A stretch of 64,000 nucleotides of DNA from the NCBI GenBank assembly GCA_032690845.1, contig CM064432.1, positions 59,084,071 through 59,148,070 of the forward strand, written 5' to 3'. This document shows positions 33,488 through 44,717 of this stretch, piece after piece; the stretch's first letter is position 1; each line of letters opens with the position of its first letter. The stretch is from Eleusine coracana subsp. coracana. Taxonomy: Eukaryota > Streptophyta > Magnoliopsida > Poales > Poaceae. The translations under genes and the position numbers were made by a program. The notes beneath the pieces were generated by a model. That model saw only the letters and a program-made list of their open reading frames with translations. It did no database searches and was not told the origin of the DNA.

Positions 33488-34211
33488 ATGGCGGAAGACA
33501 GTTTCTCTCTCCCGTCCGACGTCCTCGTGTTGATCGTGCTGCTCCTCCCGACGAGCGCGCGGCGGCGGCTCCGCCTCGTCTGCAAGCTGTGGCGCGACGT
33601 CATCGACGAGCGCACCTCGGAGATGCAATCCCGCTCCAAGACCCTCGCCTTCCTCACCCAAGACCTACTGGCTCACCGCGTTCACGGACCGGGTGATGGC
33701 GCTGGACCTAGAGCACGAGCACGTCGCGGCCATCAGCTTGCCGCAGCAGGGCACGTGGCCGGCCTCGATTCCGGGAGGACCGGTGTGGCAACTGACGAGC
33801 GTTCACGGGAGTCTGGGTATCGTGGTGACGGATCGCACAATCGAGGCGAAGGAGATTTGGGTGCTGGAGGGTAGAGGAGAACAGCAGCCTCGTTGGAGCA
33901 AGTGGTACGACCTCGTCCTGGCGAGGAGGTGGCCGGGACGCTGGATCTTGGTTCCGCACCTAATGATGCACGGTGCGTACATCCTGAGCATATCATGGGA
34001 CATGCTACCGCAACCGGGTGGATTTTCGTTTTATCGTTATGATATACGGGGTAGGGGACGCTTGTACCGGCACAAGGTCGATTGCAAAGACGGGCAGCTA
34101 GTGCCACTGGATGCGGAAGAGCTCGTCATGAGTGAAAACGAAAGCAATGGTGAACTTGCAGCCTTTGAGTATGTCGAGACTTTAGAGCCGTTGCCTAGCA
34201 TTCATGGATGA
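33488..34211 (+). pseudogene. F-box protein with large internal deletion
   Basis: ATG 33488 begins MAEDSFSLPSDVLVLIVLLL and continues TSARRRLRLVCKLWRDVIDE, a complete F-box. It reaches SKTLAFLTQ and then, at about 33660, joins TYWLTAFTDRVMALDLEHEH directly but in another frame. The CNGLLCL, NPITGE, YHPTTGKYKVVH and VFTLGD segments, about 150-180 residues, are gone. The second frame runs cleanly through WQLTSVHGSLGIVVTDR, IWVLEGRGEQQPRWS, HLMMHGAYILS, LYRHKVDCKDGQLVPLD and EYVETLEPLPS to TGA at 34211. The long frame alone could only start at a Met within MMALDL and would lack the F-box. Confidence 0.85.
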
Positions 34212-35057
34212 CGGAGGTGGTGACAATGGTGGATGTGGATCTATGATGTCATGACAAACTGGTGGATGTCATGACAAATTGAGGGAATGAATTAATTAGT
34301 AAATAAAAACTTATTATAAACCTGCATTATTTGTGCTAGAATTGTCGATAAAATTGTATTATAAGCTTAGACAAGTAAACATATTCTTTTACAAGCAATA
34401 TGTATTATTCATTCATATATTTTCTTGCACATTGCAAAAGTAGATATAGGACCTTCAAAAAGGAACCAATAAACAAACAAGTTGGCTCGATTAGTTTATA
34501 TTTTATTTTGATACTAACAAAGTGCTCATGCGTCGTTACGTGTATCAAAATACTCCAACACATGTATATATAATACAAAAGTGCTATGTGTTTTAAGATC
34601 AGAATGATAGTGTGCGTGTGTGTGTGTTGGAGAGAGAGAGAGAGAGATTTTCCCTTTTCTAGTTCTACTGCGTTTCTTATATTCCTAAACTAGATTTGAG
34701 AACTGAAAGTTTAGTTTACCTTTATATATGACAACATTACTATCTACCACTGCTAGTAACACTTATAACTCTAGCTTTACAATTGTGCATCAAAGAGTAC
34801 TGATCCTTACAGATTAACAGGATTACAAGGAGGAATGAACTTCTTAAATTATCTGTTATTAGATATAAAAGGTTATACTGGATGATACTATATCCTTTTT
34901 TAATTTTGTAGGTACCATACTAAGCTACAAGCTCATTTGGTATTCTACAAATAATTCTAAGCACTCAGAGTAAGTAATCAGAGACAGTTCTTTCTATAAA
35001 CGCCATATAAATCCTACAAAGTGGCATGTTTGAGGCAAAGACTTTAAGTGGGGTAAC
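34212..35057. other. Intergenic, no gene seen
   Basis: AT-rich, with a GT/GA microsatellite at about 34611-34648. Confidence 0.55.
34611..34648 (+). repeat. (GT)n(GA)n microsatellite
   Basis: Alternating GTGTGCGTGTGTGTGTGTT passes directly into GGAGAGAGAGAGAGAGAGA. Confidence 0.9.
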
Positions 35058-35262
35058 CAAGGTTGAAATAACCATTGCAACCGGCCTGCTCGGTTCAGTG
35101 AAAAACCGACTGGTTAACCAGAGCAATCGGCTGGTTAACTAAATTACTACAGTACTAGCTTCGATTTTTCATGCTTAATTAGTCGGTTAGAGCGACCGGC
35201 CGGGACCGGTTTTCCAGTTAACCGGGATAACTGGCCGGTTTTTACCGGTTATTCAAACCCTG
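35058..35262. mobile_element. hAT-like MITE, second copy of the family at 17.7 kb
   Basis: Left end CAAGGTTGAAATAACC and reverse-complemented right end CAGGGTTTGAATAACCGG match the termini of the 17687-17890 element, as do length (205 bp) and the GGTTAACC/CCGGTT-rich interior. The flanking octamers GGGGTAAC / GGTAGAAC agree at only five positions, so the target duplication is worn; this copy is probably older. Confidence 0.8.
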
Positions 35263-38200
35263 GGTAGAACCAGGAAATTGCATGAACAATGGATGTTTGT
35301 ACAAGTTCAAGCGTATGCATGAGACTAAGGGACTCCTGATGATGAAATAATCACAGTGGAAGACAGATACTATGTCCAGCAAGGCTTGTAGGAACTACCG
35401 TAAACCCTCACCAAATCAAAATACGGGGTACTCTGCGCCGGCTGACACCTTTCGAACATCCTGCGTCCTGCACTCCTGCGACACGAACTCGTCCAGTTTC
35501 CTTTTTCTCTGCATCACGCTGCGCAGAATTTTCAGGAAACCGTGCGAGTCCCAAGGCGCATGCTGCAGGACCGGTGTGGCCCGGCGCTGCCGCAAGTTCA
35601 TCGTCCCAAGGCGGCTGGGAGTTGCAGCACTGCAAGCATGCACGCCGGGGCGTCCAGGCGCTACGTAATGCAGGCATGAGAGGTTCAGGAATAACAACGG
35701 CCATCGATTTGTTCCTATTCTAGACATGCTGTTCAGAAGGCTGTAATGCTCGTATGTGTACAAGGGCTTCGATTAAAGTTTGTGTGCTTCAACGTAGTGA
35801 TGGGCTGATGATGGTCCAGCTTGTGGGCTTGTCTTTCTCTTCTGGCCTGAAGCAGTGGCGTTGGGGAAGAAATACGATGTGAAACAACACCCTGAAACGG
35901 AAACTTTATTTTTAAACAAAAAGAAATTTACGATCACGAATAATGAGTGGATCAGATCTAATAATGCACATATGATTCCTGGGCAATCCTGCAAGAATGA
36001 CACATCATCAGAAGCGAAAAAGCCTTGCACGGATGTTGACTGGAATGCACGCTCAGCAACCCAGCAGGCCTGCAGAGAAAAGCGCATGCACACGTAATAA
36101 AACTGCAGGCCCAACTTCTGCTCAATGATTTCCGCTGACTTGATTATTTGAGAAACATCCAAGGCTGCTGGCTCAATCATATACAGAGCAGGTAATCGAA
36201 TCAACCAAAACTGTCTTTTCCTCTAACTGGTTTGTTCATACAACACAAGCATGCCTATTAGTCAAAGCATCACACACAAATTGGTTTTAATTTTCTCCTT
36301 CAGAACTTGCAAACATCTTTTGCACTTGTAAAATTTAAATATGATTGTCTTACATATGCATGTTCTATTGTTTCATTATAGTTCCTTGAAAGCAACACAA
36401 TGTCCTTACATAATTTGCAGTACTTCTTATAATCACAAGCTAATTGGCTTTTGTGCCCACTCCTGTTGTTGAATAGTGCCCAGAGGCATAAAGACGAAGG
36501 CAGTGATGTGGGCGTTAAGAGAACAGATTCCTGAAATTAGGGAGCACAATATCGTCGCCAACCACTAGGTCTTGTACCTAGGGGACAATGAAGTGACCCA
36601 TGGCGCTGCACCAACACACCACACCGTAATCTACATATTTTTATGGCCTCTGAACGTCATGTTGAGCAAGTCTTCTGGCATAAACACTTGGAAAGAGCAT
36701 GCAGCTTCGTTTATTTATTTTTTCGGAGATCGGCAGGCAGAGAGATTGATGTGACCTGTGTTTGTGCTCCAAAGTGCATGACAAACTACTCTTTCTGAGA
36801 AGTTTTATAGGTAAAGAAACATGGAGTAGTGCCGTGCGAACTACCAGTAAGGTGGCAGTCCACATCTTGCTGATGATAAACGCATGCTGCCCGAGCTGGC
36901 CAGTGCACTGCTGATCTGCAGGGCCTCCTCAAATCTCAAAAATGTTTTGATAATAAAGCCTTTTTTCTGATGAAGCAGGTGGGCACAAGTTTGGATATGT
37001 ACGTTCCGAAGCTTTTGCATTATGAGAGTGCTCATGAAAATTATGCATTATGATAGCCTCCTAATACTCTTTGCGGCTCCAAATCAATGGCACTAACACG
37101 TGGAGAACTAAAACGGGTCCAGAGGATGTATTAGTTAAGATGTGTGATTTGATCCTTGAACTTTGGCTTTCATTCATACCTTATGGCCTAGCCAGATCCC
37201 TTGCTTTGTCGTGCCGTGGATGTGGATGTGAAGCGCTCAGATCTTTGTCAAAGTTCAAAAACCGATTATTCAACAGTATTCATCACAGATTCATAAATTT
37301 TAGCTAAGTCTTGCCATCTGCTGGCAAAATTTTGAGCTTGGAAAGCATGCAAGGTATGATCAGGTTAAAATGAAACAGAGTATGAGGTAGACAGATCACC
37401 CCAACCTCGGCAATTTTGGGGTCCAGTAAGATGTTAGGCCTGAAACTTCAATGGTTGTCTCTACACTGTAGCCTCTTTTAACAGCTCTTTAGGTTCTGCA
37501 CTTTGGAAGCAAGAAGTGACTGCATGGGACCTTTACCTTTCTGCAGCTATCTTTAGCTTCTGCGTTTTGTAACTAGAAGAATGTTCCCATCTTTACAGAA
37601 GTCAATAGGGTAAATCAGTAAATTTTATAATCAAGTTTGTCTTTTGACATTAGTTTTGAGCTGCTAACTCTAACATTTTTGGTACATCACCTTGAAAGCA
37701 AAGAAATTTATGTCCATCAGCTGCAGCTGTCCGGTATTGTGATCTGCACTGCAGGCGTCACGGCGTTGCTAAAGAAACACAACTCACTGCGTCTGGTAAG
37801 TCTCAGAAAACTTACCTTCTGACAGCACAAGTACGTACTTGGTTCCACGTTGCGAGAAACGTCTAATGACAGGGTAATTAAATGTTTATTCATCTTGCAT
37901 CATTGTTTAACCTCTGCAGTTTCTTTGCAGCAGAATGTTCTGAACTGACACAAGTCACATTCAGTAAATGTAATGCCAACAATCATAACCAGCTTTTGAT
38001 CACTGTATCTGCAGGAATCAATGGCTGGATCTATCCAAGTACGTAAAAGGTTCTCGTTCATGTTCTGTAGAAGTTTTAAAACTATTACGAGATCAGATCT
38101 TGGCTGCAAGTAGGTCTGGAAAATGCTCTGGTGTCAGCAAACTAACGGAAGAATGAGATGTAAAAGAACATGCATCACAGCTAGAACAAGGTACAGGATT

Positions 38201-40480
38201 CATCTTATTTAACTCGCGATAAGTCCTCGCTTACCACTTAACCATGTGCTCCATGTTGCGATCACACCACCCATTAGGCCACCTCTCCTTGATGGGATCT
38301 AAATCCGAAACCCCCTATGTATTCCCATGATGCTTCCATCCTTATTACTTAAACCTTGTGACCCATGTGTGACACCTAATATGTTCCTGGACTGTCTGCG
38401 ACCCCTCTAGTGATACCATTTTAACCGAAATTGTTTGTTCATCCTCTTGTTTTGTTGTTTGACACTTTGACTAAGTACTGCATGGTGCAGCAAGTTTGTG
38501 ATAATTTCATTAAGCTTGTAGATTTATAATTGATAGACTCTTGAAGATATGATTAGAAGACCAACGAGAGATTTATCATAAGTTTGTTCATGCCCTTGAA
38601 CATTAATCTTAACATGATATCCCTGTTAGGACATTATGCTCAAAGACGTGTGTATGTTCCTGCTAAAAGATCAGTTTTTCACTAGAACCTATTTTTTTTC
38701 TGTTACTTTCCAGCGGTTGGCCACCTTTTAGCACGGTTAAGTAGGTAATATTTTATCTAGCCTATTATAATAACCTTTTACTCCTTTACTGCATGTGCCC
38801 CTAAAGATTCCTGGCTTATTCTACCACACTTGCTCATGTTCTTTAATCCCAACAGTCCTCTGCGATGCCTATCATGAGTTCACAGACAGTAATAAGAGTT
38901 TGCCGGTTCTTGTTTTCTATTGCGCTTCTTTCGGTTTCTTGGTGAAGTTAGACATGTGATGTGAACATGCTCTTTGAACTTTGGAAAACAGTACCCAATG
39001 GAAGCAGCACATTGAGCATATGAATTCTGATTAACCCAAACGGAAAAGTTAATGAATTTACAGGTGATTTATGCACCTCCTTGTCTTGTTATTGTTTGGT
39101 TCTCATCCATGTGATGTGAATTACCAGGGAGGAGCTTTATATTGCGTGGCCAAGGGGCGCCTACTTCGCTAGACCTAAGATTTAATTTTGTGTCCATGTG
39201 CAAGAGCATAATTTCTTGTCGGGTCACTGTAATATTCAGTAATGGGCCGATATCACGGGAATGCGTAAAAAATTGCAGCCTAACATGCAACGAAAGTATT
39301 TTAACACGCATGTAAACATGACCTCAAGGCAGTATATGTACAGTTATCTGGAGCGGACTGCTACTGTTAGTTTGTGCAGATCTGCGACAAGGTGCAGGTA
39401 GTGAGGAACGCAGGATAGATAAAAAGATGGAGTTGCTATGGGAAATTGTTAGCCAGATCATCTCTCAGAAGGTTGCATTACCAAGGTCTCAGAGCATGTT
39501 TCACCTGCAACACTGCTGCTTGATTTTTTCCCTTCTTGGAACTGGGAGTCTGGGACTTATGAAAAATCATCACCGAACAGTCAGTCAGTCAAGAAGTGAA
39601 ACAGCATTGCAACAACAAGTGTCATGAAGATAGTTGTGTAAATAAATATCACACTTAGACGATGATACTACTCTCACTGGACAAGAAACCTGAACCAATT
39701 TTTGCACAGAACCTGCTCTGAATCACTGCAGACGCGGAGTCGTCAGAAACATTTGGAAGGTAACACTCAGAAGGGAGCATGTCAAAGGAATAGTAAACAA
39801 ACACCAGGAGCAGGCGCTGTTAACTTCTGACCAGTGACCACCCTGCCTGCATCAGCGCAGTACAAAAGAACAAACTTTGACAGGCCCTAGAACACCGTAC
39901 TTAACAAAGGATAAAGTTCAGATTACCGAGGGAATTACAATTAGCGTTTCCCGGGACCCGAGGAGGAACAGATGTTTTGCACTCATCTCCGAAACTGAGG
40001 ACACCAACAACCAATTAAGAAATCAGGATCACCCGACGGCGATCATGAGTACATCAACTGGGGATAGACATTTATAAATGATGGCATCAACTGGGCTCCA
40101 TGCCATCTTCCTTCCATCTTCTTTCTCCTCTTGCTTTAAAAAATAAATTATTCCTTTCTGATCTGAAACTTCAAGGACCAAATTTTGCAATATCTAAGTA
40201 AAAGATACAACTCGTAATTCAACCTAACAAATGTGGGACTACCTTTACAATCGCTGTGGTTATATTGTTGAAATGACATTTGAGATCTGAACAGAAGTGT
40301 GGAACATTTCGTGCTTCATTGATCATGCACGAATGTACAAGTCAAATGAACGGTAGGCAGACTAGCTTGAGGCAGTACGAGCCACTGTACCTAATCAAAT
40401 CCAGTTTTATAGAAAAGAATATCCCTCAAAAGCTAACCTATTGGCTAAGCTGCTCCTCATTTGGATCCAGATCTCCAACC
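35263..40480. other. Long intergenic region with scattered exon-like pieces
   Basis: About 5.2 kb without a supportable gene. Two pieces look protein-like. A minus-strand frame near 36195-36020 contains ALDVSQIIKSAEIIEQKLGL and CWVAERAFQSTSVQ. A plus-strand frame ending at a good donor (CTG|GTAAGT, 37795/37796) contains GVTALLKKHNSLRL. Neither is linked to other exons I can recognise. The rest is AT-rich and featureless. Confidence 0.4.
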
Positions 40481-40489
40481 CGTTTGCGC

Positions 40490-40495
40490 TATAAA
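40490..40495 (+). promoter_or_regulatory. TATA box of the LRR receptor kinase gene
   Basis: TATAAA in the context CGCTATAAACATAAAC, about 115 bp before the ATG at 40609, in a pyrimidine-rich 5' leader. Position and sequence fit a core promoter; no further elements were identified. Confidence 0.55.
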
Positions 40496-40608
40496 CATAA
40501 ACAAATCGTGGGGTTTCCCTCCTCTACAATCCCAAGGCAACGCGGAGGCGTGCCACCACTCCAGCCTCGCTCGGGCGCTGCCTCCGTGCACACGCCACAC
40601 ACCCACCA

Positions 40609-43600
40609 ATGCCTCCACGCTCGCGCGCCACTACCAGAGCGAGGAGGCCGCTTCTTCTTGCTCTGCTCGCGTGCGCCTTCCTGTTCGCGCCGTGCCACTG
40701 CGTCAACGAGCAGGGCCAGGCGCTGCTGCGATGGAAGAACTCGATGAACGCGACGGCCGGCGGCGACGCGCTCGCCTCGTGGAAGGCGTCGGACGCGTCC
40801 CCGTGCCGGTGGCTCGGCGTGTCGTGCGACGCCCGCGGCGACGTCGTGTCACTGAGCATCAAGTCGGTTGACCTCGGCGGCGCGCTGCCGTCGTTGGACC
40901 TCCGGCCGCTGCGGTCGTCGCTGAAGACGCTGGTGCTCTCCGGCGCCAACCTCACCGGCGCGATCCCCAAACAGCTCGGCGACCTCGCCGAGCTGACCAC
41001 GCTCGACCTCAGCAAGAACCAGCTCTCCGGCGCCATCCCGCCCGAGCTCTGCCGCCTGGGCAAGCTCCAGTCGCTGGCGCTCAACACCAACTCGTTGCGC
41101 GGCGCCATCCCCGACGCCATCGGCAACCTCACCAGCCTCACGCACCTCACACTCTACGACAACGAGCTGAGCGGCGTCATCCCGGGGAGCATCGGCAATT
41201 TGAAAAAATTAGAGGTGCTGCGCGCCGGCGGGAACCAGGCGCTGAAGGGCCCGCTGCCGCCGGAGATCGGCGGGTGCGGCGAGCTCACCATGCTCGGGCT
41301 CGCCGAGACCGGCATGTCGGGTAGTCTCCCCGACACGATCGGGCAGCTCAAGAAGGTCCAGACCATCGCCATCTACACGGCCATGCTCACCGGCTCCATC
41401 CCGGAGAGCATCGGCAACTGCACCGAGCTCACCAGCCTCTACCTGTACCAGAACGCCCTCTCCGGCCCGATCCCGCCGCAGCTCGGCCGGCTGCGCAAGC
41501 TGCAGACCGTGCTCCTCTGGCAGAACCAGCTCGTGGGCACGATCCCGCCCGAGATCAGCAACTGCAAGGACCTCGTGCTCATCGACCTGTCACTCAACAT
41601 GCTGACGGGCCCCATCCCGCGCAGCTTCGGCACGCTGCCGAACCTGCAGCAGCTGCAGCTGAGCACGAACAAGCTGACCGGCACGATACCGAGGGAGCTC
41701 TCCAACTGCACGTCGCTCACCGACGTGGAGGTGGACAACAACGAGCTCACCGGGGAGATCGACCTCGACTTCCCGCGGCTGGGGAACCTCACGCTCTTCT
41801 ACGCGTGGCAGAACCGGCTCACCGGGCCCGTGCCACCGGGCCTCGCACGGTGCGAGGGGTTGCAGTCGCTGGACCTCTCGTACAACAACCTCACCGGCCC
41901 GGTACCGCGGGAGCTGTTCGCACTGCAGAACCTCACCAAGCTTCTCCTTCTCAGTAACGAGCTCTCCGGGTTCATCCCGCCGGAGATCGGCAACTGCACC
42001 AACCTGTACCGGCTCCGGCTCAACGATAACCGGTTGTCCGGCACCATACCGGCCGAGATCGGCAACTTGAAGAACCTCAATTTCCTTGACCTGGGCAACA
42101 ACCGCCTCGTCGGGCCGTTGCCCACGGCGTTATCCGGCTGCGACAACCTCGAGTTCATGGACCTGCATTCCAACGCACTCTCCGGCTCGTTGCCCGACGA
42201 GCTCCCCCGGAGTCTACAGTTCGTGGACATCTCCGACAACAAGCTGACCGGGCTCCTCGGCCCCAGCATCGGGTCGCTGCCGGAGCTGACGAAGCTGAAC
42301 CTGGGCAAGAACCGGATCTCCGGCGGCATACCGCCGGAGCTCGGGTCCTGCGAGAAGCTCCAGCTGCTGGACCTGGGCGGCAACGCGCTGTCCGGCGGCA
42401 TCCCGCCGGAGCTCGGGAAGCTGCCGTCGCTGGAGATCGCGCTCAACCTCAGCTGCAACCGGCTCTCCGGCGAGCTCCCCCCGCAGCTCGGCGAGCTCGG
42501 GAAGCTCGGCGCGCTCGACCTCTCCTACAACCAGCTCTCCGGCAGCCTCGCGCCGCTCGCCAGGCTGGAGGCCCTCGTCACGCTCAACGTTTCGTTCAAT
42601 TCGTTCTCGGGCGAGCTCCCGGACACGCCATTCTTCCAGAAGCTCCCGCTCAGCGACATCGCCGGCAACCACAACCTGGTCGTCGTCGGCGACCACGGCG
42701 ACGCGGCCGCCCGCCGCGCGTCGTCCGTCTCCGCGCTGAAGCTGGCGATGACGGTCCTCGCCGTGGCCAGCGCGCTCCTCCTCGTCGCCGCCACCTTCGC
42801 ACTCGCACGCGCCTCGCGCCGCCGCGACGACGGGAGCGCCGCCGGTGTCGGCGGCGAGGGGGCGTGGGAGGTGACGCTGTACCAGAAGCTGGACTTGTCG
42901 GTGGACGAGGTGGTCCGGTCGCTGACGTCAGCGAACGTGATCGGGACGGGCAGCTCGGGCGTGGTGTACCGTGTGTCCCTGCCCAACGGGGACCACCTCG
43001 CCGTGAAGAAGATGTGGTCGTCGGAGGAGGCCGGCGCGTTCCGCAACGAGATCGCGGCGCTGGGCTCGATCCGCCACCGCAACATCGTGAGGCTCCTGGG
43101 CTGGGCCGCCAACCGCAGCACCAAGCTGCTCTTCTACGCGTACCTCCCCAACGGCAGCCTCAGCGGGTTCCTCCACCGCGGCGGCGTCAAGGGCGCCGCC
43201 GACTGGGCCCCGCGCTACGACGTCGCGCTCGGGGTGGCCCACGCCGTCGCGTACCTCCACCACGACTGCCTCCCCGCCATCCTGCACGGGGACATCAAGG
43301 CCATGAACGTCCTGCTCGGGCCCAGGAACGAGCCGTACTTGGCTGATTTCGGGCTCGCCCGCGTGCTCTCCGGCGCCGTCGCGGCGGGTTCCGCCAAGAT
43401 CGACTCGTCCAAGCCAAGGATCGCTGGGTCGTACGGTTACATCGCACCAGGTCAGTCCGTTTGAATCGTGACACTGGACAAAAAGATTGAAACATTTTTT
43501 TCTGACATTTTTTATTTCTCGTGATGAATGTGACAGAGTACGCGTCCATGCAACGGATCACGGAGAAGAGCGACGTGTACAGCTTCGGCGTGGTGCTGCT

Positions 43601-44015
43601 AGAGATCCTGACGGGGAGGCACCCGCTGGACCCGACGCTCCCGGGCGGCACGCACCTGGTGCAGTGGGTGCGGGACCACGTGCAGGCCAAGCGCGCCACG
43701 GCGGAGATGCTGGACCCGCGGCTGCGCGGGAAGCCCGAGCCGCAGGTGCAGGAGATGCTGCAGCTCTTCTCCGTGGCGCTGCTCTGCATCGCGCACCGCG
43801 CCGACGACAGGCCCGCGATGAAGGACGTCGTCGCGCTGCTCAAGGAGGTCAGGCGGCCGGCGGAGTGCGGCGGCGACGAGGGGAAGGAGCAGACGGCGTG
43901 CAATGGTGCCGCCACGGCCATGCCGCCGGCTGCGCAGCTGGCGCCGGACCGGAGCCCGCTGCCCAAGGGCGGCTCGTCGAGCTGCTCGTTCGCCATGTCC
44001 GACTACTCCAGCTGA
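40609..44015 (+). CDS. LRR receptor-like serine/threonine kinase, RGI (RGF peptide receptor) class
   Basis: Two exons, 40609-43450 and 43537-44015, with an 86-bp GT-AG intron that splits the Glu codon of the APE motif (IAP|EYASM). The product is 1106 aa. It has a signal peptide to about residue 31, an LRRNT cap with SPCRWLGVSCD, more than twenty plant-type LRRs with paired-Asn capping, a transmembrane helix at about 712-734, and a kinase domain. Visible kinase residues are the Gly loop GTGSSGVVY (779-787), Lys800 in AVKK, the catalytic loop HGDIKAMN with Asp895, and DFG at 913-915. The HRD Arg is Gly (non-RD). The HGD-KAMNVLLG loop and ITEKSDVYSFGVVLLEILTG are hallmarks of Arabidopsis At4g26540/At5g56040/At1g34110 (RGI3-5), receptors for sulfated RGF/GLV peptides in root meristem control. 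Class XI membership is secure; the ligand is inference. Confidence 0.95.
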
Positions 44016-44717
44016 ACTAATACTCAGCGAAGTGCTAATAGCCTAATAGGTATAGCAATTAGCGCAGGTGATTAGCGAGCACTTGAAGCGTGGAATTTTG
44101 GAAGATGTAATAAGACAGTAGTGTGATTAGTGCTTCCGTAAGTAGTTTATTGTTTATTAAATCAGATTATAACTTGTAATTCTGTAATCCTGATGTATTT
44201 GTACTTGTAAATTAATTAATGAAAATCAATTTACATGGCCAAAAGAGGATAACATGCTTAAATCAAACTGAGAAGTGTCGTGACTTACAGCAGCACAGAG
44301 GAGATATCCATGAATGACGAATTGTTCAAAGAGAAGATCATTTCGACGGCCCGAATCGTGCCGCAGAAAAGGCCGGGGCCTAGATAGAAACAGTTTGGGC
44401 AGCAATGTATTGGGCTTATATGGACCAAATGATTGCCTCAATCGGCCCAAACCTCTCCTCTCTCAAGCAACCCTACACCCAATCACCCGCCGCCGCGTCC
44501 TCTTTCGCCCACGACAGGCTCCCCTCCGGCCCGCTTGCTCCGCCGCCACCGTAGTCTCGCCACCCGCCGCGCCGCTTCTCCTCATCACCTTCTTCCAGGC
44601 CAGGGGACAGTACCGCCTCAGTTCGGCGGTGCAACTTGATTACCCTCTTGCCGTCTATTCAAGCCCTCGGTGCGCTTCCCTGTCGACTCCGCCGCTGGGC
44701 GCCGGGCTGCGCTCGAG

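Noticed and set aside
40524..43412. Long minus-strand and alternative-frame open frames across the receptor kinase gene
   Set aside because: They are shadows of a GC-rich coding exon; they are Arg/Ala/Pro-rich, have no family resemblance, and the kinase frame explains the region.
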